DNA from: Streptomyces sp. S.PNR 29
Lineage (GTDB): Bacteria; Actinomycetota; Actinomycetes; Streptomycetales; Streptomycetaceae
Length of the DNA: 64,000 bases
NCBI RefSeq assembly: GCF_030386795.1
Contig: NZ_JANUQM010000005.1
Coordinates: 62,001 to 126,000 of the forward strand
Direction: 5' to 3'
The notes under the pieces were generated by a model that was not told the DNA's origin, did no database searches, and saw only the letters and a program-made list of their open reading frames with translations. Position numbers and translations under genes: made by a program. Each line of letters starts with the position of its first letter. The stretch's first letter is position 1. This document shows, piece after piece, positions 25,114 through 33,962 of the stretch.

Positions 25114-27195
25114 TCACCTCGTCGGCAGGCTCTTATACGGGGCGGTGCCACCGATGTGTTCACCGGCCGTGCCGGACCGCTGCATGCGCTGCCACTTCAG
25201 CCTGCTGCCCAGCAGGACCGCGACCACGGACTGGATGACGACCAGGTACATCAGCTGCCGGTAGACGAAGATCTGCAACGGCATCGACCACAGGCTGCCC
25301 GTCGTCTCGCCGTCGAGTCTGAGCGCGTAGCGGGCGCTGACGACCTGGACGCCCAGGAAGGCGAGCCACACCCCGGCCGACGTCAGCGGATCGAGGAACA
25401 GCACGCCGTACAGGGCGTAGACGTCGATGACCGGGGCGAGCAGCGGAAGCAGTACCTGGAAGAACGCGATGTAGGTCAGCCCGCGCCGGCCGAAGCGCCC
25501 GGCCGTCCCCGATGCCAGGACGGCACCGCGGTGCTTCCACATGGCCTGGATCGTGCCGTAGCTCCAGCGGTAGCGCTGCCGCCACAACTGGCGCAGCGAG
25601 GTGGGGACTTCGGTCCAGGCGACGGCCGACTCCTCGTACAGCACCCGCCAGCCCGCCCGCCACAGTGCCATCGTGAGGTCGGTGTCCTCGGCGAGGGTGT
25701 CGTCGCTGACGCCCCCGACGCCCACCAGCGCCTCTCTGCGGAACGCCCCGATGGCACCGGGGACGGTCGTCATGCACTCCAGGACCTCGAACATCCGGCG
25801 GTCGAGGTTGAACCCGAAGCAGTACTCCAGGTGCTGCCACTTGGCCAGCAGGCGCCGCCGGTTGCCGACCTTGGTGTTGCCGCTGACCGCGCCGACGGCG
25901 GGGTGCGCCAGCGGCTGGACGAGCTGGTGGATCGCGTCCGGTTCGAAGACGGTGTCGGCGTCCACCATGACCACGATGCCGTGCCGTGCGTGAGCCAGGC
26001 CGGTGTTGAGGGCCGCCGCCTTGCCCCCGTTGGGTTTGCGTACGACCTCCACGCGCGGGTCCCCGATGCCCTCGGCGATGTCCGCCGTACGGTCGGTCGA
26101 CCCGTCGTCGATCACGACGATCTGCAGGCCGGGGTGGGTGGAGGCGAGCAGCGAACGGACGGTGGACTCGATGCCGGCCTCTTCGTTGTAGGCCGGGACG
26201 AGCACCGTGACCGGCTCGGTCACCTCCCGCATCCAGGGCGCGCCGGGCCTGAAGCGTTCCAGCCTGCGGACATGGGCGCGGGCGAAGAGGGCGAGCAGCG
26301 CCAGGCGCAGCACCCCGAGGGCACCGGCGATCCCCAGGGTCCACGTCATGACGGTCGAGAAGGCCTGTCCCGCCTTGGTGACCCAGATCAGGGCGGTGCC
26401 CTGCCGGCGCCCGAGGGTCGGCACCGGCGTGTACGGGGTGAGGTCGAGGCCGTCCGAGACGGTGGTGAATTGCTCGACGTCCGGGTTCTTCAGCAGCCTT
26501 CTCGTCTCCGCGTACGCGGCCGCCGTCTGGCTGAACTGCCGGACAAGGCCCTGCGCCGGCTCGCGGGTCCCCTTGTCGGCGGTGACCAGCACATAGCCGC
26601 GGCCGGTGGCCTGCCGGGCCGCCCGCCACTCGCGGCCGCACAGCGTGTCCGGGGTGGTGGTCCTCGGCATCCGGAGCAGGGTGGTGTTCACGCCCGCGGC
26701 GCCCGCCAACGCGGTCTGTGTCAGGTCGAGTTCGGCCGTGAAGCGGAGGGCAGACGCCTCGCCGAGGACGGCGCCGGTGTAGGTGTTCGAGCCGATCTCG
26801 TGGCCCTCGGCACGGATCCGCCGGACCAGGTCGGGATGGCGGACGGCCTGGGCTCCGTGGAGGAAGAACGTGGCGCGCGCCCGGTTCCGGCGCAGCAGGT
26901 CCAGCAGACGTGGGGTCCACACGGGGTCGGGGCCGCCGTCGAAGGTGAGGGCGACGGTACGGGCGGGCATCGAACCGGTCTGTATCCCGTTGCGGTTGAT
27001 CCCCACCACGGGGCCGTTTCCTTCGGCCACCGCCTTCGGTGCGGGTGAGGTACAGGGCGACCGTGTCTTCGCGGCGTCGACCTCGTGGTTGGTCCAGCCC
27101 TCGAAGAGCAGGGCCGCGAACAGCGCGGGAAGCACGAGTATCAGTAACAGCCAGTGTCCGCGCGGGTCCCGGGACTGTTTGTGCCGGCCCTTCAT
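25114..27195 (-). CDS. Polysaccharide deacetylase-like/glycosyltransferase family 2 fusion (MatB-like)
   Basis: A 693-residue membrane protein. An N-terminal helix (about 14-31) leads to a NodB-like domain (about 78-250), a second helix (about 283-305), a GT2 domain (328-560) and C-terminal helices. The GT2 part is complete: Asp363/364 (VIDDGSTD), DAD 412-414, ED 503-504 and QRYRW 540-544, as in processive synthases. The NodB part is degenerate: TFDD is TFDG (Asp86 kept, metal Asp replaced by Gly87), and the H-x3-H motif reads N137...G141. It should make a beta-linked polymer, poly-N-acetylglucosamine being the best guess by analogy to Streptomyces MatB, but is not expected to deacetylate it. 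Confidence 0.88.
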   Translation of the reverse strand: MKGRHKQSRDPRGHWLLLILVLPALFAALLFEGWTNHEVDAAKTRSPCTSPAPKAVAEGNGPVVGINRNGIQTGSMPARTVALTFDGGPDPVWTPRLLDLLRRNRARATFFLHGAQAVRHPDLVRRIRAEGHEIGSNTYTGAVLGEASALRFTAELDLTQTALAGAAGVNTTLLRMPRTTTPDTLCGREWRAARQATGRGYVLVTADKGTREPAQGLVRQFSQTAAAYAETRRLLKNPDVEQFTTVSDGLDLTPYTPVPTLGRRQGTALIWVTKAGQAFSTVMTWTLGIAGALGVLRLALLALFARAHVRRLERFRPGAPWMREVTEPVTVLVPAYNEEAGIESTVRSLLASTHPGLQIVVIDDGSTDRTADIAEGIGDPRVEVVRKPNGGKAAALNTGLAHARHGIVVMVDADTVFEPDAIHQLVQPLAHPAVGAVSGNTKVGNRRRLLAKWQHLEYCFGFNLDRRMFEVLECMTTVPGAIGAFRREALVGVGGVSDDTLAEDTDLTMALWRAGWRVLYEESAVAWTEVPTSLRQLWRQRYRWSYGTIQAMWKHRGAVLASGTAGRFGRRGLTYIAFFQVLLPLLAPVIDVYALYGVLFLDPLTSAGVWLAFLGVQVVSARYALRLDGETTGSLWSMPLQIFVYRQLMYLVVIQSVVAVLLGSRLKWQRMQRSGTAGEHIGGTAPYKSLPTR

Positions 27196-27433
27196 GGAAG
27201 CCCCGCCCTCCTCCCGCCGTTCGGGCCGAGAAGGGAAAGCCTGCGCTGTCTGGTGGGGCTCGCGTTACGCATGGGGCGCGAGTCTAGTTGCGGGGTTTCG
27301 CTCGTACGGTGTGAACGCGCAGGCTCACAGAATCGCCTGCGCCACCAGGAGAATGCGGCGGGAACAGTGCAACCGTTCTGCCGGCCTGAGTGTCCCACCT
27401 GATATCAGACACACAGGCCCTTCGGGGGACATC

Positions 27434-28018
27434 ATGGTACGAATCAGAACCACCTGGGCTGCCCTCGCTCTCACGAGCGCCGTTCTGGGAGCGGCAGCCG
27501 TCCCGGCCACGGCCACGGCCGTCACCTCCCCGCAGACCACCACCGCCTGCCCCACCGGCTGGGGCAGCCTCGCCAAGACACACGCCTCCACCACGACCGC
27601 CCCGGTGACCAACATCAGGACCGGCCGCCACGACTGCTACGACCGTATGGTGATCGACCTCCCCGGCGCGGGCCGGAGCGGACTCGGCTACTCCGTCAAG
27701 TACGTCGACCGCCTCTACCAGGACGGGTCGGGTCGCCTCATCCCCGTGAGCGGCGGAGCCGTCCTGGAGGTACGGGTGACCGCGCCCGCCTACGACCCGG
27801 ACACCGGCGCCCCCACGTACCCCGGCCGGGCGGGCCGGCCCCTGCCCGGCGTCGACCTCACGGGGTACCGCACCTTCCGGGACGCACGGTTCGCCGGCAG
27901 CTTCGAGGGCGACACACAGATCGGACTCGGCGTGCGGGCCCGGCTGCCGTTCCGGGTGACGCAGCTGACCGACCGTCTCGTGGTGGACGTCGCGCACAAC
28001 TGGACCGGCGCACGCTGA
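27434..28018 (+). CDS. Secreted AMIN-like domain protein
   Basis: A 194-residue protein with a signal peptide (about 1-29, cleavage near ATATA) and a beta-rich domain containing TGRHDCYDRMVIDLPG and FRVTQLTDRLVVDVAHNW, as in AMIN-like proteins of actinomycetes. AMIN domains bind peptidoglycan or the envelope in other bacteria. The ATG follows GGGGGACATC. The 27196-27433 gap upstream contains the divergent promoters and a weak GAAC...GTTC dyad (27361-27377), but no other gene. It is probably cell-wall associated. Confidence 0.78.
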   Translation: MVRIRTTWAALALTSAVLGAAAVPATATAVTSPQTTTACPTGWGSLAKTHASTTTAPVTNIRTGRHDCYDRMVIDLPGAGRSGLGYSVKYVDRLYQDGSGRLIPVSGGAVLEVRVTAPAYDPDTGAPTYPGRAGRPLPGVDLTGYRTFRDARFAGSFEGDTQIGLGVRARLPFRVTQLTDRLVVDVAHNWTGAR

Positions 28019-28043
28019 CGTCCGGCGGTTCACCGTCCGGCCA

Positions 28044-28145
28044 GGGGGTTTCGTTCTGGATCGGTCCGGGTCCGCGACGCCCGGCACGGCACCTCACCGC
28101 GTTGTCGACGCGGCGGCCTGAACCGAGCCGCACAACGAAACCCCC
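28044..28145. repeat. Long imperfect inverted-repeat element
   Basis: GGGGGTTTCGTT (28044-28055) recurs inverted as AACGAAACCCCC (28134-28145). Beyond these perfect 12-mers the two sides stay similar for about 30 bases (TCGGTCCGGGTCC against the reverse complement of GGCCTGAACCGA), with an inner CCGCG-TTGTCGA-CGCGG stem. The unit could fold into one long hairpin, so it may be a terminator, a small structured RNA or a small non-autonomous repeat. Confidence 0.55.
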
Positions 28146-28191
28146 AGGGGGTGCGCCCGCACAGTCGCGCTGCCCCGCGACGCCCGGCACG
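28072..28191. repeat. Direct repeat of a 17-mer around the inverted-repeat element
   Basis: CCGCGACGCCCGGCACG occurs at 28072-28088 and again exactly at 28175-28191, 103 bases apart. One copy is inside the inverted-repeat element and one outside. The rest of the 28019-28288 gap has no supportable gene. Confidence 0.6.
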
Positions 28192-28288
28192 CTCCCCCAG
28201 GCTCGTCGAGCAGGGGAACCCGCAGAGCACGCACCGGACTCCGCAGGGCCCGCCCTCCGGGCGGACGACGCGACTTCACGGACACCCC

Positions 28289-29032
28289 CTAGGCACGCGC
28301 CTCCCCGCTGGGCTGGAGTCCCGTGGGCTGCCCGCGGTAGCGGTAGCGGCGCTCGGGGCGGCCCGTCGTGCCGTAGCGCAGGGAGACGTCGGCGCTGCCG
28401 ACGGCGTGGAAGTGCTCCAGATAGCGGCGGGCGCTGACGCGGGAGACGCCGGTCAGGGTCGCGCACTCGGCGGCGGACAGGGTGCCGTCCGCGGCCCGCA
28501 GCGTGCGTTCGATCAGCGCGGCGGTCTCCACGCTCATGCCCTTCGGCAGCGTGCTGAGCCCCGACGCCGGTACGGCCGCTCCGGCCAGGACGCGGTCGAC
28601 ATCGGCCTGACTGCGCACGACGGTGGCGAGCAGCCGGCCGCGCTGAACGGCGTAGCGCTCCAGCCGGGCGCGCAGGTCATCGAACTCGAACGGCTTGAGG
28701 AGGTAGTCGACGACGCCGTGGCGGACGGCGCCGCGCACCGTGTCGGCCTCCCGCGCGGCGCTGATGACCATGACGTCGCAGTCGTGTCCGGCGGTGCGCA
28801 GCCGGGGGATGACGTCCAGTCCGAAGACGTCCGGGAGGTACAGGTCGAGCAGGACCAGGTCGGGGTGGAGTTCGTCGACGGCGCGGGCCGCCTCCTCGCC
28901 GGTGTGGGCGACACCGACGACCCGGAACGGCTCGACGCGTTCGACGAAGGTGCGATGGACCCGGGCCACCATGAAGTCGTCGTCGACCACCAGCACGTCG
29001 ATCGTGTCGGTCGGGTCGGTCGTCGCGATCAT
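28289..29032 (-). CDS. Response regulator, CitB/DcuR type
   Basis: A 247-residue protein with an N-terminal receiver domain: acidic DDD at 17-19, phospho-acceptor Asp63 (LLDLYLPD), the conserved Ser (VISA) and Lys (LLKPFEFDD). The C-terminal helix-turn-helix (about 180-235, AAECATLTGVSRVSARRYLEHF) is of the CitB family. It receives phosphate from the kinase encoded upstream, which it overlaps by 4 bases. The divergent tctCBA genes and the tandem 18-mers before the kinase gene are its likely targets. Confidence 0.9.
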   Translation of the reverse strand: MIATTDPTDTIDVLVVDDDFMVARVHRTFVERVEPFRVVGVAHTGEEAARAVDELHPDLVLLDLYLPDVFGLDVIPRLRTAGHDCDVMVISAAREADTVRGAVRHGVVDYLLKPFEFDDLRARLERYAVQRGRLLATVVRSQADVDRVLAGAAVPASGLSTLPKGMSVETAALIERTLRAADGTLSAAECATLTGVSRVSARRYLEHFHAVGSADVSLRYGTTGRPERRYRYRGQPTGLQPSGEARA

Positions 29033-30663
29033 CGTGGCGCTCCTTCCGCCACCGCGTCGGTGAGGTGGCTGACGGTCATGCGTGCGGTGAACATGGCCCC
29101 GTCGGGTGTGTTGGTCACCGAGATCTCACCACCGTGACGTTCGCAGACCAGACGGGTCAGCGCCAGGCCGATGCCGCGCTCGCCCTCCCGGGCGGCCTTG
29201 GTGGTGAAGCCGTGGGAGAAGACCTCCTGGGCGAGTTCCGGTGCGACGCCCGGCCCGGAGTCGCGGACCACGATCTCCACGCTGGCGGCGTCCTGCCTCA
29301 GGGCGACCTCGACCCAGGCGTCGTCACCGCCCTGCGCGGCCGCGTCGACGGCGTTGTCGACGAGGTTGCCGACCACCGTCGCCACGTCGGCCGCGTCGTC
29401 GGGGGCGAGCCGGTCGAGCGCCGTGTCGTCGGAGATCCGCAGCGTGACCCTGCGCTCGGCGGCCAGCGACGCCTTGGCCATCAGCAGGGCGGCGACAGCG
29501 GTGTCACGGACGCGGCGGCTGAGGGTGACGTCCAGCGACTGGCGGCGCTGGTTCAGCGCGCGGATGTAGCGCACGACCTCGTCCTGCTCGCCGATCTGGA
29601 TCAGCCCGGAGATGGTGTGCAGCTGGTTGGCGAACTCGTGGGCCTGCGCGCGCAGCAGTTCGGAGGAGCTGCGGAAGGAGCCGATCTCCCGCTCCAGCCG
29701 GGCCAGTTCGGTGCGGTCGCGCAGCGTGGTGACCGAGCCGAGCGCGCGGCCGTCCTTGGTGACGGTCATCCGGTTCATCACCAGGACCCTGCCGTGGCGG
29801 ATGACCACCTCGTCACGCCGGCCGGCGGAGCCCTCCCCCGCCAGGACGTCCCGCAGCCGTCCCTCGACGCCGAGGTCGGCCAGGCTCCGGCCCACACAGT
29901 CCTCGGGCAGGCCGAGCAGGCGCCGGGCCATCTCGTTGGCCAGGGTGAGCCGGTGCTGCGGATCGAGGGCGATCACGCCCTCGGCGATCCCGTACAGCAT
30001 CGCCTCGCGGTGCTCGGCCAGCCCGGCGATCTCACGTGGTTCCAGGCCGAGCGTCTGCCGTTTGACGCGCCGGGCCAGCAGCCAGGATCCGGCGATGCCG
30101 AGCCCGCTGGCGATGCCGAGGTAGGCGAGCAGGTACGAGGAGGCGCCGCTCAGACGCTGCCACACCGTCGGGTCCGCCTCGCCGATCATCACGGTGCCGA
30201 GGTGCCGGCCGAGGGTCTCCTGGGTGGCGCCGAGGACGGGCACCTGGGCCACGAGTTCGCGGCTGCCGTCCAGTGTCAGCGACCCCGACCAGCCGCGGCC
30301 CTTCTCGGCGCCCTCCCCCAGCGGCAGCCGGTCGCCGATGACCGTGGGGTTCGTGGAGCTGACGATCCGGCCGTCGGCGTCGGCCACCGTCACCGAGGTG
30401 ATGCCGGACTGGGTCTGCGTGGAGTTCACCAGCGTGGCCAGGGCCTCGTGCGGAGCGGGCCGGGCGAGCTGGCTGCGCACCAGCGCGTTGGCGGCCAGTT
30501 GCTCGGCCAGCGCGCCGACCCGGCGGCCCTCGACCCGGGTGAAGGTCGCCTCCGACTGCGCGAGGGAGACCGCGGCCACCGCCAGCAGCACCACCACGAC
30601 GATGGCGAGCTGGAGCACCAGCATCTCGCCCGCGAGGGTCTGACGACGGAAGGTGACGGCCAC
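29029..30663 (-). CDS. Sensor histidine kinase, CitA/DcuS type
   Basis: A 544-residue membrane kinase: first helix about 14-36, an extracytoplasmic PDC sensor domain (37-175), second helix (about 176-198), a PAS domain (about 222-330), a short DHp region with the phospho-acceptor His in QAHEFANQLHTISGLI, and a HATPase domain (NLVDNAVDAA, DSGPGVAPE, ERGIGLAL). CitA/DcuS kinases sense di- and tricarboxylates outside the cell. The GTG at 30663 is only 6 bases from tandem repeats; an ATG at 30624 is an alternative start. Divergence from tctCBA suggests citrate-like ligands. Confidence 0.9.
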   Translation of the reverse strand: MAVTFRRQTLAGEMLVLQLAIVVVVLLAVAAVSLAQSEATFTRVEGRRVGALAEQLAANALVRSQLARPAPHEALATLVNSTQTQSGITSVTVADADGRIVSSTNPTVIGDRLPLGEGAEKGRGWSGSLTLDGSRELVAQVPVLGATQETLGRHLGTVMIGEADPTVWQRLSGASSYLLAYLGIASGLGIAGSWLLARRVKRQTLGLEPREIAGLAEHREAMLYGIAEGVIALDPQHRLTLANEMARRLLGLPEDCVGRSLADLGVEGRLRDVLAGEGSAGRRDEVVIRHGRVLVMNRMTVTKDGRALGSVTTLRDRTELARLEREIGSFRSSSELLRAQAHEFANQLHTISGLIQIGEQDEVVRYIRALNQRRQSLDVTLSRRVRDTAVAALLMAKASLAAERRVTLRISDDTALDRLAPDDAADVATVVGNLVDNAVDAAAQGGDDAWVEVALRQDAASVEIVVRDSGPGVAPELAQEVFSHGFTTKAAREGERGIGLALTRLVCERHGGEISVTNTPDGAMFTARMTVSHLTDAVAEGAPR

Positions 30664-30669
30664 GACGTA

Positions 30670-30705
30670 CTCAATCTCTCGTACCGGCTCAATCTCTTGT
30701 ACCGG
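30670..30705. promoter_or_regulatory. Two tandem 18-base iterons before the kinase gene
   Basis: CTCAATCTCTCGTACCGG (30670-30687) is followed directly by CTCAATCTCTTGTACCGG (30688-30705), identical except at position 11. They sit immediately upstream of the kinase start, in the gap shared with tctC. Tandem, helically phased sites (18 bases) are expected for a dimeric response regulator such as the CitB-type protein. They also provide the purine-rich stretch before the GTG start on the minus strand. Confidence 0.65.
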
Positions 30706-30901
30706 GTCGCCCCATCATGGCGTCCACCTGCGAAGAGGGAAAGAGAGGTGCACACGCTGCCCGGCGACCACAAAGAACAGAAGCTCCATTGGTTCCGCAA
30801 GAGAGACAGCTCGTCGGCGCGCGGGCACCATGTGGCCCACGTCACCCTCCCCCACAGGGCTCCCCATCCCGCATCGACCGTACCGACAGGTGGTGGCATT
30901 C

Positions 30902-31885
30902 GTGCGCCTGCGCACTCCCCTCGCCCTGCTCGGGGCCGCCGTGCTCGTGCTCGTGGGACCGCCGCTGCTGACCACCGGCAGCGGCGCCGAGACCGGCACA
31001 CAGATCCCCGGCCTGCGCTTCATGGTCCCCAACACCCCCGGCGGCGGCTACGACATCACGGCCCGCACCGCCGCGAAGAACGCCGAGGACGCCGGACTCA
31101 CCCACAACATCGAGGTGTTCAACCTGCCCGGTGCCGGTGGCACCGTCGGGCTGAGCCGCCTGGTGAGCGAGCACGGCAACGGCAAGCTCGCGATGTCCAT
31201 GGGCCTCGGCGTCGTGGGCGCCGTCCGCTCCAACCACGCGCCCAAGACCCTCGCCGACACCACGCCGATCGCCCGGCTCACCGAGGAACAGGACGTCGTC
31301 GTGGTCGCCAAGGACTCCCCGTACAAGACGATCGACGACCTCATCGCCGCCTGGAAGGAGAACCCCGGCAAGCTCCCGGTGGGCGGGGGTTCCTCGCCCG
31401 GCGGGCCGGACCACCTCGCGCCGATGCTGATGGCGCGGGCCGCCGGGATCGCCCCGAAGGAGGTCAACTACATCCCCTTCGACGGCGGTGGCGAACTGCT
31501 CGCCTCGATCCTCGGCAACAAGGTCGCCTTCGGGGTGTCCGGCGTCGGCGAGTACCTCGACCAGATCAAGGCGGGCGAGCTGCGCCTCCTCGCGGTCACC
31601 GGTCCCGAACGGGTGGACGGCCTGGACGCGCCCACGCTGAAGGAGGCGGGCTACGACGTGAACTTCACCAACTGGCGTGGCATCGTCGCCCCGCCCGGCC
31701 TGACCGACGCCGAGCGCGGCAAGCTCGTCCGGCTGGTGGAGAAGCTGCACGACTCGGACGAGTGGCAGAAGTCCATGCGGCAGAACGGCTGGGACGACGC
31801 CTTCCTCACCGGCGAGAAGTTCGGCGCGTTCCTGGACGCCCAGGACAAGCGTGTGGTTTCGGTGCTGAAGGAGCTGGGACTGTGA
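30902..31885 (+). CDS. tctC: Tripartite tricarboxylate transporter substrate-binding protein (TctC)
   Basis: A 327-residue exported protein. The N-terminal hydrophobic segment (about 8-25) is a signal peptide; the mature part has MVPNTPGGGYDITAR, the characteristic TctC/BugT beta-hairpin region, and NLPGAGGTVGLSRL. TctC captures a di- or tricarboxylate such as citrate and delivers it to the TctA/TctB membrane complex driven by an ion gradient. The GTG at 30902 is chosen before the signal peptide; GTG 30890 is possible. It overlaps tctB by 4 bases and faces a CitA/CitB-type system. Confidence 0.9.
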   Translation: MRLRTPLALLGAAVLVLVGPPLLTTGSGAETGTQIPGLRFMVPNTPGGGYDITARTAAKNAEDAGLTHNIEVFNLPGAGGTVGLSRLVSEHGNGKLAMSMGLGVVGAVRSNHAPKTLADTTPIARLTEEQDVVVVAKDSPYKTIDDLIAAWKENPGKLPVGGGSSPGGPDHLAPMLMARAAGIAPKEVNYIPFDGGGELLASILGNKVAFGVSGVGEYLDQIKAGELRLLAVTGPERVDGLDAPTLKEAGYDVNFTNWRGIVAPPGLTDAERGKLVRLVEKLHDSDEWQKSMRQNGWDDAFLTGEKFGAFLDAQDKRVVSVLKELGL

Positions 31886-32421
31886 CGACGCACACCACCG
31901 ACACTCCCCCGGCCCCTGCGGCCGAGCGCCGCTCATGGCTGCGCGACCACTCCGAACTCGGCGTCTGTGTCCTGCTGCTGGCGCTCGGCGTGCTGGTCCT
32001 CACCGACGCGCTCACCATGGACGTCGACATCGCCCAGCGCGGCCCCGTCGGCCCGAAGACCGTGCCGGTCGTGGTCGGCGCCGGGCTGCTGCTCATCGCC
32101 GCGCTGCTCGCCGTGGACGTGCTGCGCGGCGGCCGCGGCCAGGCCGAGTCCGGCGAGGACATCGATCTGACCGAGCCCGCCGACTGGCGCACGGTGCTGC
32201 TGCTCGCCGGGGTCTTCCTGGGCGCGGCCGTACTCATCGAGCCCCTCGGCTTCCCCGTCGCGGGCGCCCTGCTCTTCTGGGGAGCCGCCTTCGCCCTCGG
32301 CAGCCGCAGAGCCGACCGGGACCCGCTCATCGCGGCCGTCCTCTCCCTCGTCACCTACGTCGTCTTCAACAACCTGCTGGGAGTGCCGCTGCCCGGTGGC
32401 CCGCTGATGGGAGTGCTGTGA
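31882..32421 (+). CDS. tctB: Tripartite tricarboxylate transporter small membrane subunit (TctB)
   Basis: A 179-residue membrane protein with four predicted helices, the usual TctB size and layout, including [21 protein letters not shown] and [17 protein letters not shown]. It forms the small membrane subunit with TctA. The GTG start overlaps the tctC stop (GTGA at 31882-31885); tctA begins one base after its stop. TctB sequences are poorly conserved, so context contributes much to this call. Confidence 0.88.
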   Translation: MTTHTTDTPPAPAAERRSWLRDHSELGVCVLLLALGVLVLTDALTMDVDIAQRGPVGPKTVPVVVGAGLLLIAALLAVDVLRGGRGQAESGEDIDLTEPADWRTVLLLAGVFLGAAVLIEPLGFPVAGALLFWGAAFALGSRRADRDPLIAAVLSLVTYVVFNNLLGVPLPGGPLMGVL

Positions 32422-32422
32422 C

Positions 32423-33916
32423 ATGAATGCCCTCAACTCCCTGCTGGACGGCTTCGGTACGGCACTGACCCCCGTCAACCTGCTGTGGGCCGCCCTCGGT
32501 GTGCTGCTCGGCACCGCGATCGGCGTCCTGCCCGGCATCGGGCCCGCGATGGCCGTCGCGCTGCTGCTGCCGGTGACGTACGGCCTCGACCCGATCGGCG
32601 CGTTCATCATGTTCGCCGGTATCTACTACGGCGCGATGTTCGGCGGTTCGACCACCTCGATCCTGCTCAACACCCCCGGCGAGAGCGCCGCCGTGGTCGC
32701 CGCCATGGAGGGCAACCCCATGGCCAAGTCGGGGCGCGGCGCGCAGGCACTCGCGGCCGCGGCCATCGGGCACTTCGCGGGCGGCATGGTCGGCACGCTC
32801 CTGCTGGTCGCGCTCGCGCCGGCTGTCGCCGAGCTCGCCGTGGACATCGGCGCTCCCGACTACTTCGCCATCATGGTGCTGGCGTTCATCGCCGTGACGT
32901 CCGTGCTGGGCTCGTCGCGCATCAGGGGCCTGGCGTCCCTGCTGATCGGTCTCACCTTCGGCCTGGTGGGCCTGGACCAGATGACCGGGCAGCAGCGGCT
33001 GACCTTCGGTTCGCTGCAGCTGACCGACGGTATCGACGTGGTGATCGTCGCGGTCGGTCTCTTCGCCATCGGCGAGGCCCTGTGGGTGGCGGCGCACCTG
33101 CGGCGCAGGCCGCCGGAGCCGATCCCGGTGGGCCGCCCGTGGCTGGGCCGGGGCGATGTGAAGCGGACCTGGAAGTCGTGGGCGCGCGGCCCGTTCATCG
33201 GCTTCCCGTTCGGCGCGATCCCTGCGGGCGGTGCGGAGATCCCCACCTTCCTGTCGTACGTCACGGAGAAGCGCCTGTCGAAGCACAAGGACGAGTGGGG
33301 CAAGGGCGCGATCGAGGGCGTCGCGGGACCGGAGTCGGCGGCGTCGGCCTCGGCGGCGGGCACCCTGGTGTCGATGCTGACCCTGGGGCTGCCGACCACG
33401 GCGGTCGCGGCGGTGATGCTGGCCGCCTTCCAGCAGTACGGCATCCAGCCGGGCCCGCTGCTCTTCGAGCGCGAACCCGACCTGGTGTGGGGCCTGATCG
33501 CCTCCCTCTTCGTCGGCATGGTGCTGCTGCTCGCGCTCAACCTGCCACTGGCGCCGGTGTGGGCGAAGCTGCTGCGGATTCCGCGGCCGTACCTGTACGC
33601 GGGGATCCTGTTCTTCGCGGCGGTCGGCGCGTACGCGGTCGGCGGCGAGGTGATCGACCTGGTGATCCTGCTGATCATCGGCCTGATCGGGTTCGGTATG
33701 CGGCGCTACGGACTGCCGGTGCTGCCCGCCGTCATCGGCGTCATCCTCGGCCCCAACGCCGAGCAGCAGCTGCGGCGTGCCCTGCAGATCAGCGACGGCA
33801 GCGTCACGGGGCTGGTGAACACGCCGTTCGCGGTGACGGTGTACGCGGTGATCGTGCTGTTGCTGGCCTGGCCGCTGCTGAAGCGGCTCGTGCTGCGGGG
33901 TCGCGTGAGCGCATGA
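32423..33916 (+). CDS. tctA: Tripartite tricarboxylate transporter large permease (TctA)
   Basis: A 497-residue permease with about twelve helices. The TctA signatures are visible: [40 protein letters not shown], and [25 protein letters not shown]. It is the ion-driven transport subunit. Start is the ATG one base after tctB. A strong hairpin (33921-33962) starts five bases after its stop and terminates the operon. Confidence 0.93.
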   Translation: MNALNSLLDGFGTALTPVNLLWAALGVLLGTAIGVLPGIGPAMAVALLLPVTYGLDPIGAFIMFAGIYYGAMFGGSTTSILLNTPGESAAVVAAMEGNPMAKSGRGAQALAAAAIGHFAGGMVGTLLLVALAPAVAELAVDIGAPDYFAIMVLAFIAVTSVLGSSRIRGLASLLIGLTFGLVGLDQMTGQQRLTFGSLQLTDGIDVVIVAVGLFAIGEALWVAAHLRRRPPEPIPVGRPWLGRGDVKRTWKSWARGPFIGFPFGAIPAGGAEIPTFLSYVTEKRLSKHKDEWGKGAIEGVAGPESAASASAAGTLVSMLTLGLPTTAVAAVMLAAFQQYGIQPGPLLFEREPDLVWGLIASLFVGMVLLLALNLPLAPVWAKLLRIPRPYLYAGILFFAAVGAYAVGGEVIDLVILLIIGLIGFGMRRYGLPVLPAVIGVILGPNAEQQLRRALQISDGSVTGLVNTPFAVTVYAVIVLLLAWPLLKRLVLRGRVSA

Positions 33917-33920
33917 GAGG

Positions 33921-33962
33921 GCTGACGGGGGGCCTCCGGTTCAGCCGGAGGCCTCCGTCAGC
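33921..33962. terminator. Bidirectional terminator between tctA and the ROK gene
   Basis: An inner stem GGCCTCCGG/CCGGAGGCC with loop TTCAG (33931-33953) is extended by GCTGACGG (33921-33928) pairing with CCGTCAGC (33955-33962), 17 bp in total with a small internal loop. The distal arm encodes the last codons of the convergent ROK gene, whose stop lies in the loop. Confidence 0.8.

Noticed and set aside
27361..27377. GAAC...GTTC dyad upstream of the AMIN-like gene
   Set aside because: Only short arms match and it fits no operator or sigma-factor pattern clearly; kept as a note only.
29065..32421. 1118-codon plus-strand frame through the two-component genes into tctB
   Set aside because: Only its last 180 codons (tctB) are real; the rest is antisense to the kinase and shows no motifs.
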